A stretch of 18,325 nucleotides of DNA from Nitrososphaerota archaeon (GCA_003135575.1 PLCG01000113.1:23351-41675); one strand, 5' to 3'. Positions 1-6,178 are shown, counted from the stretch's first letter. Notes: generated from the sequence alone by a model not told the origin. Program-made: numbers and translations.

Positions 1-17
1 CGCTCCCAGAAGCCCTG

Positions 18-1799
18 ATGCAGACCGGCCCGGCCAGGCTCGCCGCCTGCGTCATCCTGAGTCTCTTCGTCCTGAGCGTCTTCGCGCTTCCCGCACGTGC
101 CGATTCCGGGACGCTGGGGCCTTGGACCGGGACCACTGACTACGGCGCCTCTTCTGGTAGTAGCGGCACCGGAGGCTTGAAGGTCCAATCTGAGAGCTGC
201 GTCACTTCCAACGGCTACGCTTACTGCGTCGGGGGCAGCGTGGCGGGCTCCGACTCCTCCAAGGTCTTCTTTGCGCAAGGGACCTCCACTGGGGTCGGGG
301 GCTGGTCCGAGTCCACGGACTATGGAGCCGCGAGTGGGAAGACCGGATCAGCCGGAGTTGCCGTCGAGGGCGAATCATGCGTCACCTATACGGGCTACAT
401 CTACTGCGTGGGCGGCGCCCAGTACAACCCCGTGACGTACGCGTTCTCGATTTTCAGCAAGGTCTTCTTCGCGCCCCTGACTTCATCTGGCGTCGGGGCG
501 TGGACCGAAACGACCGACTACGGCGCGGCGTCTGGGACCGGCGGGACAGGAGGCCTCGCGGTCGTGAGGACGTCCTGCTTCGCATCAGGCAGCTACATCT
601 ACTGCGTGGGCGGCAACAACGCCAACGGCCAAGGCACAAGCAAGGCATTCTATGCGCAGATGTCTTCGTCCGGAGTAGGGACCTGGGCGGAGACCACTGA
701 CTACGGCGCCCCTTCTGGAAATACAGGAAGCGGGGGAATCGCGACGGATCCCGCGTGCGTATCGGACATGGGAACGGCTATTTGCATCGGAGGCTATTTG
801 GGCTCGGCGAGCATCAGCAAAGTCTACTATGCGAGCCTAGGCTCGAACGGCATTAGCGCTTGGGCGGAGACCACTGATTATGGAGCGACTTCGGGCTCGT
901 CAGGAACCGGAGGTCTCCCTATCGAGCGGCCCTCATGCGCCGTCGTCAACGTAACGGTCTATTGTGTAGGAGGCTACGACGGACCAACCGCCACAGTCTC
1001 CACCTTCAGCCCCAAAGGCCTACCGTCTGGGAATCTCATAAGCAAGGATGCGAGTTGGAACGAGCTAGCCAAGTATTATTCCGCGGTGTATAACACAAAT
1101 TGCTGGGCGCAACAGTTGGAGTCCCGTGACTGGAGAATAGTGTGTGTGGGCGGCAACAACGGCTCGACCGACACGGGCAACGCCATGTCGGCTCCCGTGA
1201 CGCCAAGCTCCACGACCACCACTACAGGGTCCACGACGACCTCCAGCAGTCCCACGACCACCACAACCTCTTCTTCCGCGTCGTCAACGTCTACCTCGAC
1301 AACGTCAACAACCCCCACGACATCCACTTCGACCTCTACCAGCTCCTTCACCTCGACCGCATCAACTACGACTTTGATGACAACCACCGTAGGCGGCCAA
1401 CCCTACAAGGTCACCGCCTTAGTGAACACGACCTGCGGCCCTTTCACGTTCAACCCGCAGGCGGCCTCGATAAGCCTGACCACGACCGGCCCGTCCGGGA
1501 CCACCGCGGGGGTCACCGTCATCTGGCCAAACGCCATGCTTAGCGGGTCGATCTCGGTGACGCTGGACGGCATCCCGGTCCAGTATAAGCTGACTCAGAA
1601 CGCGACCGACTCCACCGTCTCGCTGGCCTACAAGCAATCGACTCACACCCTGGTCATCACGGGGACGTCCGCCGTCCCGGAGTTCCCGCTGACATCTCTG
1701 CCCTGGCTCGCCTTTTTCCTGCTTGCGGTCGTGGTCATCGCGAGGGTCGTCCTCGTCCGCGTCCAAGTGCCGCGAGGCCTCGGCAGCCCAGCTCGATAG
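18..1799 (+). CDS. Secreted six-repeat Kelch-like beta-propeller with PEFP C-terminal anchor
   Basis: This 593-residue protein is probably exported and held at the cell surface. Residues 1-29 form a signal peptide (basic start, hydrophobic core, ALPARA cleavage site). Residues 30-385 hold six repeats of about 60-66 residues with WxExTDYGAxSGxxGxGG, a Cys, about eight residues, then YCVGG and SKVFFA. The Cys pairs are C61/C70, C121/C130, C187/C196, C247/C256, C307/C316 and, in a degenerate sixth unit, C362/C376. The YCVGG strand resembles Kelch blades, so a six-bladed propeller with one disulfide per blade is inferred. A Thr/Ser stalk follows (about 397-456), then a beta-rich domain (about 458-552), then VPEFP at 553-557, a membrane helix (559-580) and an Arg-containing tail. 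That end matches archaeal PEF-type sorting signals. Ligand unknown. The start is set by the signal peptide; the frame is open to the window edge. Confidence 0.88.
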   Translation: MQTGPARLAACVILSLFVLSVFALPARADSGTLGPWTGTTDYGASSGSSGTGGLKVQSESCVTSNGYAYCVGGSVAGSDSSKVFFAQGTSTGVGGWSESTDYGAASGKTGSAGVAVEGESCVTYTGYIYCVGGAQYNPVTYAFSIFSKVFFAPLTSSGVGAWTETTDYGAASGTGGTGGLAVVRTSCFASGSYIYCVGGNNANGQGTSKAFYAQMSSSGVGTWAETTDYGAPSGNTGSGGIATDPACVSDMGTAICIGGYLGSASISKVYYASLGSNGISAWAETTDYGATSGSSGTGGLPIERPSCAVVNVTVYCVGGYDGPTATVSTFSPKGLPSGNLISKDASWNELAKYYSAVYNTNCWAQQLESRDWRIVCVGGNNGSTDTGNAMSAPVTPSSTTTTTGSTTTSSSPTTTTTSSSASSTSTSTTSTTPTTSTSTSTSSFTSTASTTTLMTTTVGGQPYKVTALVNTTCGPFTFNPQAASISLTTTGPSGTTAGVTVIWPNAMLSGSISVTLDGIPVQYKLTQNATDSTVSLAYKQSTHTLVITGTSAVPEFPLTSLPWLAFFLLAVVVIARVVLVRVQVPRGLGSPAR

Positions 1800-1866
1800 C
1801 GCGACCTTCCCTGCATAGGGAACTCTATCCCCGGGGTCTGACGAGGGTTGCCGAACCATGGTAGCG

Positions 1867-1874
1867 CTTTTAGA
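1867..1874 (+). promoter_or_regulatory. TATA-like box for the small ORF at 1896
   Basis: The sequence CTTTTAGA is centred 26 bases before the GTG at 1896. That is the spacing expected for a leaderless archaeal transcript, and it favours this start over the upstream TTG at 1848. Confidence 0.4.
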
Positions 1875-1895
1875 CAGGATTGGTCTTATATCGAA

Positions 1896-2057
1896 GTGAC
1901 CCAATTGGAGAATCGAACCCCCCTGTCCAACTCAGGCTCCGACTCTGACGAGGAGACGATGAGGAGAATCGACGAGCTCATGAAGGACCCTAAGAGACTC
2001 AGGGAGGCCGTCGAATCTCGCATGGAGAAGGTCGTCAGGAATTGGCCGAGGCGCTAG
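1896..2057 (+). CDS. Small helical protein, function unknown
   Basis: This is a 53-residue acidic-then-basic helical protein. After a Ser/Asp-rich start it has EETMRRIDELMKDPKRLREA and then VESRMEKVVRNWPRR. The GTG start was chosen because a TATA-like box lies 26 bases upstream; a TTG at 1848 in the same frame would give 69 residues. The last 16 bases overlap the next ORF in another frame. Both ORFs have helical, charged composition, and joining them near VVRN with LAEALVDD reads smoothly. A single protein broken by a frameshift, or a translationally coupled pair, are both possible. I do not recognise a family. Confidence 0.5.
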   Translation: MTQLENRTPLSNSGSDSDEETMRRIDELMKDPKRLREAVESRMEKVVRNWPRR

Positions 2058-2239
2058 TCGACGACAATGAGCGTCTCTGCAAACTTCTAACGAGCCACGG
2101 GGAAGTCTTGGTCCGGCGGGCGCTCATAGCTTGGGAGCGAAGCCCTGAGACATTTGGAGAAGAAATAGTCGAGCTCAATGATATTGACGAGACGCTGCGC
2201 AACAACTGTGGCGGCGAGAGATTCCCGGGCCGGTCTTAG
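2042..2239 (+). CDS. Small acidic helical protein, possibly coupled to or split from the upstream ORF
   Basis: The 65 residues include LAEALVDDNERLCKLLTSHG and then VLVRRALIAWERSPETFGEEIVELNDIDETLRNN, typical of an amphipathic helical domain. It begins at a TTG inside the end of the upstream gene (16-base overlap) with only a weak AGGA just before it. Translation would therefore rely on coupling, or the ORF is the second half of a frameshifted gene. In this frame the upstream stop (TAA) lies about 50 bases before the TTG, and the bases between do not look coding. No family recognised; the frame seems genuine because its composition stays protein-like to the stop. Confidence 0.45.
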   Translation: MAEALVDDNERLCKLLTSHGEVLVRRALIAWERSPETFGEEIVELNDIDETLRNNCGGERFPGRS

Positions 2240-2294
2240 CGAATACCGGCAGGGTACGCCCGACCAGCGCGAGGACGGATGGTTGAGCCGGGCG

Positions 2295-2564
2295 TCACAG
2301 CAGCGAAAGCGCGTAGAGGACGAAGAAGACCGCCACGGAGCCGATGAGCAGGAAGATGAGGAAGGCCGCGCCCACTTTTCTCCAGTTTATCCCGCCGTGG
2401 TCCTCGGTGGGAGGGCCGCCTCGCTCCGTGCTCCCCACCTGCCCGGTCGCCGAGTGGACGTGGAGGGGCTCGTGCTCGTCCCCGTGGGTGGTGCCGCAGC
2501 GACTGAGATGCCTCTCGTAGTGGCTCTCGCTGATGAGCTTCTCGCACTTTGGACAGACCGGCAA
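2295..2564 (-). CDS. Small zinc-finger protein with C-terminal membrane anchor
   Basis: This is an 89-residue tail-anchored protein. Residues 4-23 carry CPKCEKLISESHYERHLSRC, a Cys-x2-Cys...His-x3-His-x3-Cys arrangement that can bind one zinc. A second His-rich patch follows (HGDEHEPLHVHS, about 27-38). After a Gly/Pro-rich linker comes a hydrophobic segment (about 66-87, AAFLIFLLIGSVAVFFVLYA), so the finger would face the cytoplasm. The start is TTG at 2564; the frame is closed by TAA ten codons upstream and holds no ATG. Small zinc-ribbon proteins with one helix are common in archaea, mostly without assigned function. Overlapping longer frames on both strands lack this domain logic and are treated as shadows. 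Confidence 0.72.
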   Translation of the reverse strand: MPVCPKCEKLISESHYERHLSRCGTTHGDEHEPLHVHSATGQVGSTERGGPPTEDHGGINWRKVGAAFLIFLLIGSVAVFFVLYALSLL

Positions 2565-2664
2565 CGCATTGTCGTGGACGGCAGGAGGCCTTTACGTCTT
2601 TCCAATCCCCCGCCCCCGAAGCAAAGTCACCGTGAGTCGGGCGGGGTCAGAAGATGGTGAGTGC

Positions 2665-2672
2665 CTAAATAG
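2665..2672 (+). promoter_or_regulatory. TATA-like box for the antitoxin-like ORF
   Basis: CTAAATAG begins 25 bases before the ATG at 2690, consistent with a leaderless transcript of the small antitoxin-like gene. Its complement CTATTTAG could equally serve the minus-strand zinc-finger gene, so one A/T element may feed both divergent genes. Confidence 0.4.
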
Positions 2673-2689
2673 ATGGCAACTCTCCTTTG

Positions 2690-2827
2690 ATGTGGTGTAT
2701 CTTGAGCCGATTGGAGATTGAGTTCAGAGCGCTCTCTAGGAACATAGCATCGCATCTTAGGAAACACAAGATCAAGCAGTCAGATGTCGCCGAGGCAGTA
2801 AAGTGGGCAAGAGAAAGGTCACCCTAG
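2690..2827 (+). CDS. Antitoxin-like small protein upstream of a PIN toxin remnant
   Basis: The 45 residues run MWCILSRLEIEFRALSRNIA, then SHLRKHKIKQSDVAEAVKWA, then RERSP. The end (DVAEAVKWARER) is the kind of helical, basic/acidic tail seen in small antitoxins. The main argument is position: its last 25 bases overlap the GTG start of a frame beginning KVTLDTNILVSALGWKG, the diagnostic N-terminus of the PIN toxin family often annotated as a toxin component. Antitoxin-toxin overlap of this kind is usual in VapBC-type operons. The ATG fits the TATA-like box 25 bases upstream. It could be an intact orphan antitoxin now that the toxin is broken. It is shorter than most VapB proteins, so it may itself be truncated. 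Confidence 0.5.
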   Translation: MWCILSRLEIEFRALSRNIASHLRKHKIKQSDVAEAVKWARERSP

Positions 2828-2880
2828 ACACAAACATACTCGTCTCTGCCCTTGGTTGGAAAGGGGAGTGGCCACAATGA
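2803..2880 (+). pseudogene. Truncated PIN-domain toxin (VapC-like, COG1569 type) remnant
   Basis: From the GTG at 2803 the frame reads VGKRKVTLDTNILVSALGWK, then GEWPQ, then stops. LDTNxLVSALGWKG is the opening strand and first catalytic Asp of the PIN toxin family; complete members are about 130-150 residues, so only the first 20% remains. Skipping the ten bases after the GGG of KG gives NEFSIRSLL in a second frame, which again suits this family, but similarity then fades. This looks like a frameshifted, decayed toxin rather than a real 25-residue protein. The last three conserved Asp/Glu positions of the nuclease site are absent, so no activity is expected. Confidence 0.62.
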
Positions 2881-3115
2881 ATTCTCCATTCGAAGCCTGC
2901 TAACATATCACGAGCCACTGCAATATGGTCGGCATGGCAGGTCCGGCTACCCCTGCAGAGGACGTAGATGGCGCCGCGGTAACCATGCGAGCGTACCCCG
3001 CCTCGAGACCTCCTCCGCCCTACGCCGTTAGACTTCCGGACGACTTCGGCCATCGATGTCCGGCGTGGGCGCTTTAATCCGTTGGCGACCTGAATGCAGG
3101 GCGCATGTTGAATCG

Positions 3116-3201
3116 ATCGAGGGGCCGCGATGAAGGATTAGCAATCGGACCATCATCCCACTTGGAATGACGGGAACCCGATATGATCTGAGCCCCTCGA
3201 T
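3116..3201 (+). ncRNA. Candidate C/D-box-like small RNA with a 10-bp terminal stem
   Basis: ATCGAGGGGC at 3116-3125 is perfectly complementary to GCCCCTCGAT at 3192-3201. One base inside the 5' arm is GCGATGA (3127-3133; 6 of 7 match to the C box RTGATGA). Directly against the 3' arm is CTGA (3188-3191), the D-box sequence. A terminal stem flanking C and D boxes is how archaeal C/D guide RNAs form their kink-turn. The internal distance (54 bases) is compatible but somewhat long. A weak internal C'-like GAATGA is at 3165-3170; no clear D' box is seen. ATCGG/CCGAT at 3143-3147 and 3178-3182 could extend the pairing into one long hairpin instead, so a different structured RNA or a miniature inverted-repeat element remains possible. 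Confidence 0.35.
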
Positions 3202-3310
3202 TCTTCACCCTCCGGCTCTCATAAAAGCGTTCTAAGGGTGGGCGGTCCGGTCTCGCTCGGCCACGATGGGTCGGGAAAAACTCGCCGCCGTGAATCGGTA
3301 GTTTCATTCC

Positions 3311-3318
3311 CTTTATCA
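3311..3318 (+). promoter_or_regulatory. TATA-like box upstream of the tandem paralogues
   Basis: CTTTATCA lies about 30 bases before the TTG at 3345, giving a predicted transcript start only a few bases ahead of the codon. It would drive both paralogues, which are 7 bases apart. Confidence 0.35.
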
Positions 3319-3344
3319 GCAACCGAGGTCCTCTATGGAGAGGC

Positions 3345-3773
3345 TTGACCTCCCGCCGGCCTGCAGACAAGTGGGACAACTGGGAGCACTTCGAGGAGGA
3401 GGCGCTGCGCGAAGCCAATCGCTATGTTACCAATGCAATGGCCTCTAACTATGTCGACATCCTCATCGAACGGGGTTACATCGTCGGGAAAGGAGAGCGC
3501 CTGAGGGCCACACCGAAGTTCGGCAAGCTCATGATGGCTGCAAGCAAGGAGTTGAGGAAAAGAAAGTATCCCATGGAGCCTGACGAAGACCCGACAGATG
3601 CCTTTGGGTGGGAGATGGCCCGGATGGTGCTCCAGCCCGACGAATCAGTGCCGCTCGAGCAGGATGTCAATCCCAAGGAACTAGGTGGATTGGCGATAAT
3701 CATCGCCGGAACGATCCGGAGCTTCTCCATCCCCGCAGAGCTTCTTAGGGAAGCATACGAAGCAGAAGAGTGA
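3345..3773 (+). CDS. Paralogue 1 of a tandem pair, function unknown
   Basis: A 142-residue soluble protein. Its central part, NYVDILIERGYIVGKGERLR and then ATPKFGKLM (about 34-64), resembles a helix followed by a wing-like hairpin. It is followed by EDPTDAFGWEMARMVLQPDE and a hydrophobic helix ELGGLAIIIAGTIRSFSIPA. The next gene repeats the same order (YVDLLVRKGYL, KFGTAW, EDPRGAIALEMTKKVL, EFARLAGVIVGIARAYFPPE), so the two arose by tandem duplication. No catalytic motif is visible; a winged-helix-like fold is only a guess from the hairpin spacing. Start TTG at 3345 is the first in frame after the TATA-like box; the first ATG in frame is at 3438, inside the conserved part. Confidence 0.72.
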   Translation: MTSRRPADKWDNWEHFEEEALREANRYVTNAMASNYVDILIERGYIVGKGERLRATPKFGKLMMAASKELRKRKYPMEPDEDPTDAFGWEMARMVLQPDESVPLEQDVNPKELGGLAIIIAGTIRSFSIPAELLREAYEAEE

Positions 3774-3780
3774 GAAGACC

Positions 3781-4242
3781 ATGGGGGGTGCTGCTCCTTC
3801 TCCTGACGAGGTGGACGACGCAGTGAAAAGGGCTGGAGAAGAGGCCTTGCTCAAACCCTCCCTGGCGATGACGGCAGACTACGTCGACCTCCTGGTGAGA
3901 AAGGGGTATCTGATGAAGAAGAGGTCGGCAGGCCTGGACATCTACAAGCCGAGCCGGAAGTTCGGAACCGCCTGGGCAGATGCGACCCTGACAGCCATCG
4001 CCACCGTGGACCCTGACCTCTTCGAGGAGGATCCGCGGGGGGCCATCGCGCTGGAGATGACCAAGAAGGTCCTCGGGCTGGACGAGCACAGCATCGTCAA
4101 AGGCAGGAACCCTGAGGAGTTCGCCAGGCTCGCGGGCGTGATCGTGGGCATCGCAAGGGCCTATTTTCCTCCCGAGTACATCGACATGGTCCTGGCCGCC
4201 ATGAAGGACGAATTGGCTCGCAAAGGAAATCCGCGAAAGTGA
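3781..4242 (+). CDS. Paralogue 2 of a tandem pair, function unknown
   Basis: A 153-residue soluble protein starting 7 bases after the stop of its paralogue and so surely co-transcribed. Shared blocks are YVDLLVRKGYLMKKR (about 34-48), SRKFGTAWADA, FEEDPRGAIALEMTKKVLGLDE and EEFARLAGVIVGIARAYFPPEY. This copy has a longer, Pro/Ala-rich N-terminus and a basic tail ending ELARKGNPRK. Retention of two diverged copies side by side suggests a heterodimer or paired roles, but that is inference. The downstream neighbour on the opposite strand is a VapBC pair; there is no sign that the modules are functionally linked. Family not recognised. Confidence 0.75.
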   Translation: MGGAAPSPDEVDDAVKRAGEEALLKPSLAMTADYVDLLVRKGYLMKKRSAGLDIYKPSRKFGTAWADATLTAIATVDPDLFEEDPRGAIALEMTKKVLGLDEHSIVKGRNPEEFARLAGVIVGIARAYFPPEYIDMVLAAMKDELARKGNPRK

Positions 4243-4313
4243 AGAAGAACCCAGGGGAGTTGGTCAGGATGCCCGCGGACCGCTCGCCGCCTTCGAGCCT
4301 CGACGAGCCCGGC

Positions 4314-4718
4314 CTAGCCTTCTAGGGGGATTCTCTTCAGGTTGGGGACCGCGTCGAAGCCCCTGTCGCTGGAGACCATCTCTCCGTCGTGCTCGGCGGC
4401 CTCCGCGGCCATGAGCGAGTCGAAATAGTCCAGGCCGAACTCCTGCTCATCCAAAGCCGCAAGATACAGGGTGGACGGCGAGATTGGGTGCACTGAGGAA
4501 GCGACACCGGGATAGTCCTTCATCAGCAGCGCCATCTCCTTCATCCTTTCTGCAGCTGAGAGCCCCCTGCTCTTCAGGACGACGTCGAACTCCATCAGCG
4601 CGAAAGTCCCCACTAGCAGCTTCCCACCGACCCTCCCCAGCTGACGGACCCCGTCCTTGTGGAACCTGTCCAGCGGGTCGGCGGCCGCGAACAGCACCAC
4701 GGTGTCAAGGATTGGCAT
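4314..4718 (-). CDS. vapC: PIN-domain ribonuclease toxin, VapC type
   Basis: A 134-residue PIN-domain protein, the usual VapC size. VapC toxins cut specific RNAs using Mg2+ or Mn2+ held by acidic residues. Visible candidates in the right order are D5 (MPILDTVVLF), E43 (FALMEFD), D100 (YFDSLMAAEA) and D118 (SSDRGFD). The opening strand LDTVVLF departs from the common DTN, as in several archaeal members. The ATG at 4718 overlaps the end of the AbrB-type antitoxin gene by 14 bases, the classic antitoxin-first operon that keeps toxin levels tied to antitoxin translation. Its 3' end approaches the paralogue gene head-on with a 71-base gap. Confidence 0.87.
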   Translation of the reverse strand: MPILDTVVLFAAADPLDRFHKDGVRQLGRVGGKLLVGTFALMEFDVVLKSRGLSAAERMKEMALLMKDYPGVASSVHPISPSTLYLAALDEQEFGLDYFDSLMAAEAAEHDGEMVSSDRGFDAVPNLKRIPLEG

Positions 4719-4956
4719 GCTCTCTCGCTTCCGAGCCTCGACGCCCGAGGATGAACTTTGTCGCTTCGTGCTCTCCCTCCTTGAACCCGAACCCCCTGAG
4801 GCTATCGGAGAACTTTTCGCCCTTGCTAGAGGTCAGGATGATCCCTCCGTGGAATGCGACGGCGGTCAGCTTGTCTCCTTTCGCGATTCCGGCCGTCTTG
4901 CGGAGGGCAGTCTCGAGCACCACCCTGTGCTTGGAGTCCACCCTGAGTTGAGGCAT
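4705..4956 (-). CDS. vapB: AbrB/SpoVT-fold antitoxin, VapB type
   Basis: An 83-residue antitoxin for the overlapping VapC gene. The N-terminal swapped-hairpin domain reads MPQLRVDSKHRVVLETALRK, with the basic then hydrophobic pattern of AbrB DNA-binding strands. It continues to about residue 44 (KGDKLTAVAFHGGIILTS). The rest (SDSLRGFGFKEGEHEATKFI) would be the toxin-wrapping tail. The ATG at 4956 is preferred over the GTG at 4977 in the same frame (90 residues), because the TATA box at 4981-4990 would start transcription around 4957-4960, downstream of the GTG. VapB-VapC complexes typically repress their own promoter; no clear inverted operator was seen here. Confidence 0.85.
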   Translation of the reverse strand: MPQLRVDSKHRVVLETALRKTAGIAKGDKLTAVAFHGGIILTSSKGEKFSDSLRGFGFKEGEHEATKFILGRRGSEAREHANP

Positions 4957-4980
4957 GCCTTGCGACACTCGGCCCACGTT

Positions 4981-4990
4981 GATAAATATT
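4981..4990 (-). promoter_or_regulatory. TATA box of the vapBC operon
   Basis: On the minus strand AATATTTATC is centred about 29 bases before the ATG at 4956, a strong archaeal TATA element. It predicts a leaderless or near-leaderless transcript and decides the vapB start. Confidence 0.6.
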
Positions 4991-5026
4991 GGCCCACTAT
5001 TTGAACGCCCATGAAGCCCCGATCGC

Positions 5027-5866
5027 CTATTGCGAGGGGTCCGGGAAGAGCGCCTGGGCCTGAGAGTAGTCTGAGGCAGATATCTGCAGGCCCGAAATCC
5101 TCTTGAGCGCGGAGTTGAAGCGGTCCAGCAGCAAGGAACCCTGACCGAGCTCGGGCGTGGCGCACGCCAAGAACCAGACCAAAATCGCCGTGCGCAGGGA
5201 CGGCTCCCTGAACCTGTGCCAGTCCGTGATGCCGTGCAGCCTCGTCCACCTGAAGAGGCGCTGGTAGGGAGCCCAGCCGCAGGTCCGCTGGATCCAGAGG
5301 AAGAGGCCGACCCCCGGGTCCGAGCCCATCCTTTGGAGCTGGGCGTCCGAGACGTCCCCCCTTCCCGCCTCCCCGGCGACGACGATGTCGCACATGTTCG
5401 GGAACGGCGACTGCCCGGCCCACATCGGGGAGCCGTCGGCCCACACCCACCCCTGAGCTATCGAGCCCGTCATCACGTTGACCGCCTCGTGCATCGTGAG
5501 GATGGACCACCAGAAGCCCGTGATTCCGTATCCCACGTTGTAGAGCGCGTCCGGGGAGACGGAGACGCCGTGCGACCCGAAGGCCGTCCCCGTGTGCGCG
5601 CCTCCCTGGGCGGCGGGGTCCAGAACCACATCGAGACGTTGGCCATCGTAGCACTTGCCCCTCTGTGGGGCGAGCTGGAAGCCGAGATCCTCGGCAAGCT
5701 GCCGGTAGGAGGCGTCGAGCCACGACATCCTAGGCGCGTCGAAGTCCGCGGCACGTTGCGCGTGAAATGCGGGGGTGCTCCACACGTTCCAGAACTGGGT
5801 AGTGGTGACAAGGGTGAACCCGTTCGTAGAGGGGCTGCGATCGGTTGTCATCTGGATCGTCTCCAC
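5027..5866 (-). CDS. Possible zincin-like metalloprotease with HExxN motif
   Basis: A 279-residue protein without signal peptide. Residues 123-134 read LTMHEAVNVMTG; H126-E127-x2-N130 resembles the HExxH helix of zinc peptidases with Asn in place of the second His. Downstream are the Trp/Asp-rich block GWVWADGSPMWAGQSPFPNM (139-158) and E166 (AGEAG), a possible further metal ligand. A hydrophobic helix carries the motif (GITGFWWSILTMHE) and a second hydrophobic run lies at 226-235 (TAILVWFLAC). Trp content is high. The metal-site reading is an inference: without the second His, activity may differ or be lost. GTG at 5866 is taken as start; an ATG five codons in (5851) is equally plausible. 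It stands alone between vapBC and a divergent small gene. Confidence 0.62.
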   Translation of the reverse strand: METIQMTTDRSPSTNGFTLVTTTQFWNVWSTPAFHAQRAADFDAPRMSWLDASYRQLAEDLGFQLAPQRGKCYDGQRLDVVLDPAAQGGAHTGTAFGSHGVSVSPDALYNVGYGITGFWWSILTMHEAVNVMTGSIAQGWVWADGSPMWAGQSPFPNMCDIVVAGEAGRGDVSDAQLQRMGSDPGVGLFLWIQRTCGWAPYQRLFRWTRLHGITDWHRFREPSLRTAILVWFLACATPELGQGSLLLDRFNSALKRISGLQISASDYSQAQALFPDPSQ

Positions 5867-5933
5867 GGTTTTCGCATTATCTTCATATGATTACGCCCTG
5901 AAGTTAACGGTGAATTCGTCGCATGTCCCTGTG

Positions 5934-5947
5934 TATACTATAGTATA
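5934..5947. promoter_or_regulatory. 14-bp perfect palindrome, candidate operator
   Basis: TATACTATAGTATA is a perfect palindrome ending 17 bases before the TATA box at 5965. Partial outer arms GTGT (5931-5934) and ACAC (5951-5954) extend it imperfectly. The site lies in the divergent spacer between the zincin-like gene and the 60-residue gene. Its position just upstream of the TATA/BRE region suits a regulator-binding site. Confidence 0.45.
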
Positions 5948-5964
5948 TGGACACTACATGCAGT

Positions 5965-5972
5965 CTTAAATA
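5965..5972 (+). promoter_or_regulatory. TATA box of the 60-residue gene
   Basis: CTTAAATA is centred about 27 bases before the GTG at 5996, predicting a leaderless transcript and supporting GTG as the start. Confidence 0.55.
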
Positions 5973-5995
5973 CCACGCGGTATTGGCTACATACA

Positions 5996-6178
5996 GTGCA
6001 GGCACAAATTGTCGATGACGACGGGAAAGTGATAGGAATTTTTGATTTCGACAGGCGTGGAAAGGACAATCCATTCTCGTCTGGAAGCAGGGGTTACCAC
6101 GCCAACGGAAAGATGACCATAGATGGAAAGAGGCACCAAGTGAACCTCCTCCTGGTCGAGATCAAGCCGAAAGAGTAG
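5996..6178 (+). CDS. Small beta-rich protein, function unknown
   Basis: A 60-residue protein beginning MQAQIVDDDGKVIGIFDFDR, then GSRGYHANGKMTIDGKRHQV and NLLLVEIKPKE. Alternating hydrophobic residues and the turns DDDGK, SRGYHANGK and DGKR predict a compact five-strand beta fold; S-x-G-Y-x-x-x-GK followed by an IDGKRxQ strand recurs in small archaeal and bacterial proteins of unknown role. The GTG start fits a good TATA box and no leader. The gene ends 46 bases before the next plus-strand gene, so the two could share a transcript. No catalytic residues or metal ligands are evident. Confidence 0.62.
   Translation: MQAQIVDDDGKVIGIFDFDRRGKDNPFSSGSRGYHANGKMTIDGKRHQVNLLLVEIKPKE

Larger units (their letters stand above)
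2881..3344. other. Intergenic stretch without a supported protein gene
   Basis: About 460 bases between the toxin remnant and the tandem paralogues. Frames on both strands are short or lack recognisable composition; the longest on the minus strand (2772-3053 and 3074-3418) overlap real genes in other frames. The first part may be decayed toxin DNA. The only structure seen is the hairpin at 3116-3201, plus a TATA-like box at 3311. Confidence 0.6.

Noticed and set aside
1076..1543. Frames antisense to and shifted within the Thr/Ser stalk of the first gene (Val/Asp-rich, His/Arg-rich)
   Set aside because: Low-complexity shadows of the ACC/TCG-rich stalk codons.
1829..1836. CCCCGGGG-like palindrome after the first gene as a terminator
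   Set aside because: No longer stem and no following T-tract; too short to call.
2178..2660. 160-codon plus-strand frame and two minus-strand frames over the zinc-finger gene
   Set aside because: Only the 2295-2564 minus-strand frame contains a coherent Cys/His finger followed by a membrane helix.
2772..3053. 93-codon minus-strand frame over the toxin remnant
   Set aside because: The opposite strand carries the recognisable antitoxin/PIN start; the minus frame shows no family and unusual composition.
4239..4325. 28-codon GTG ORF overlapping the stop of the second paralogue
   Set aside because: Short, Pro/Ser-rich, runs into the vapC 3' end and has no domain; most likely chance.
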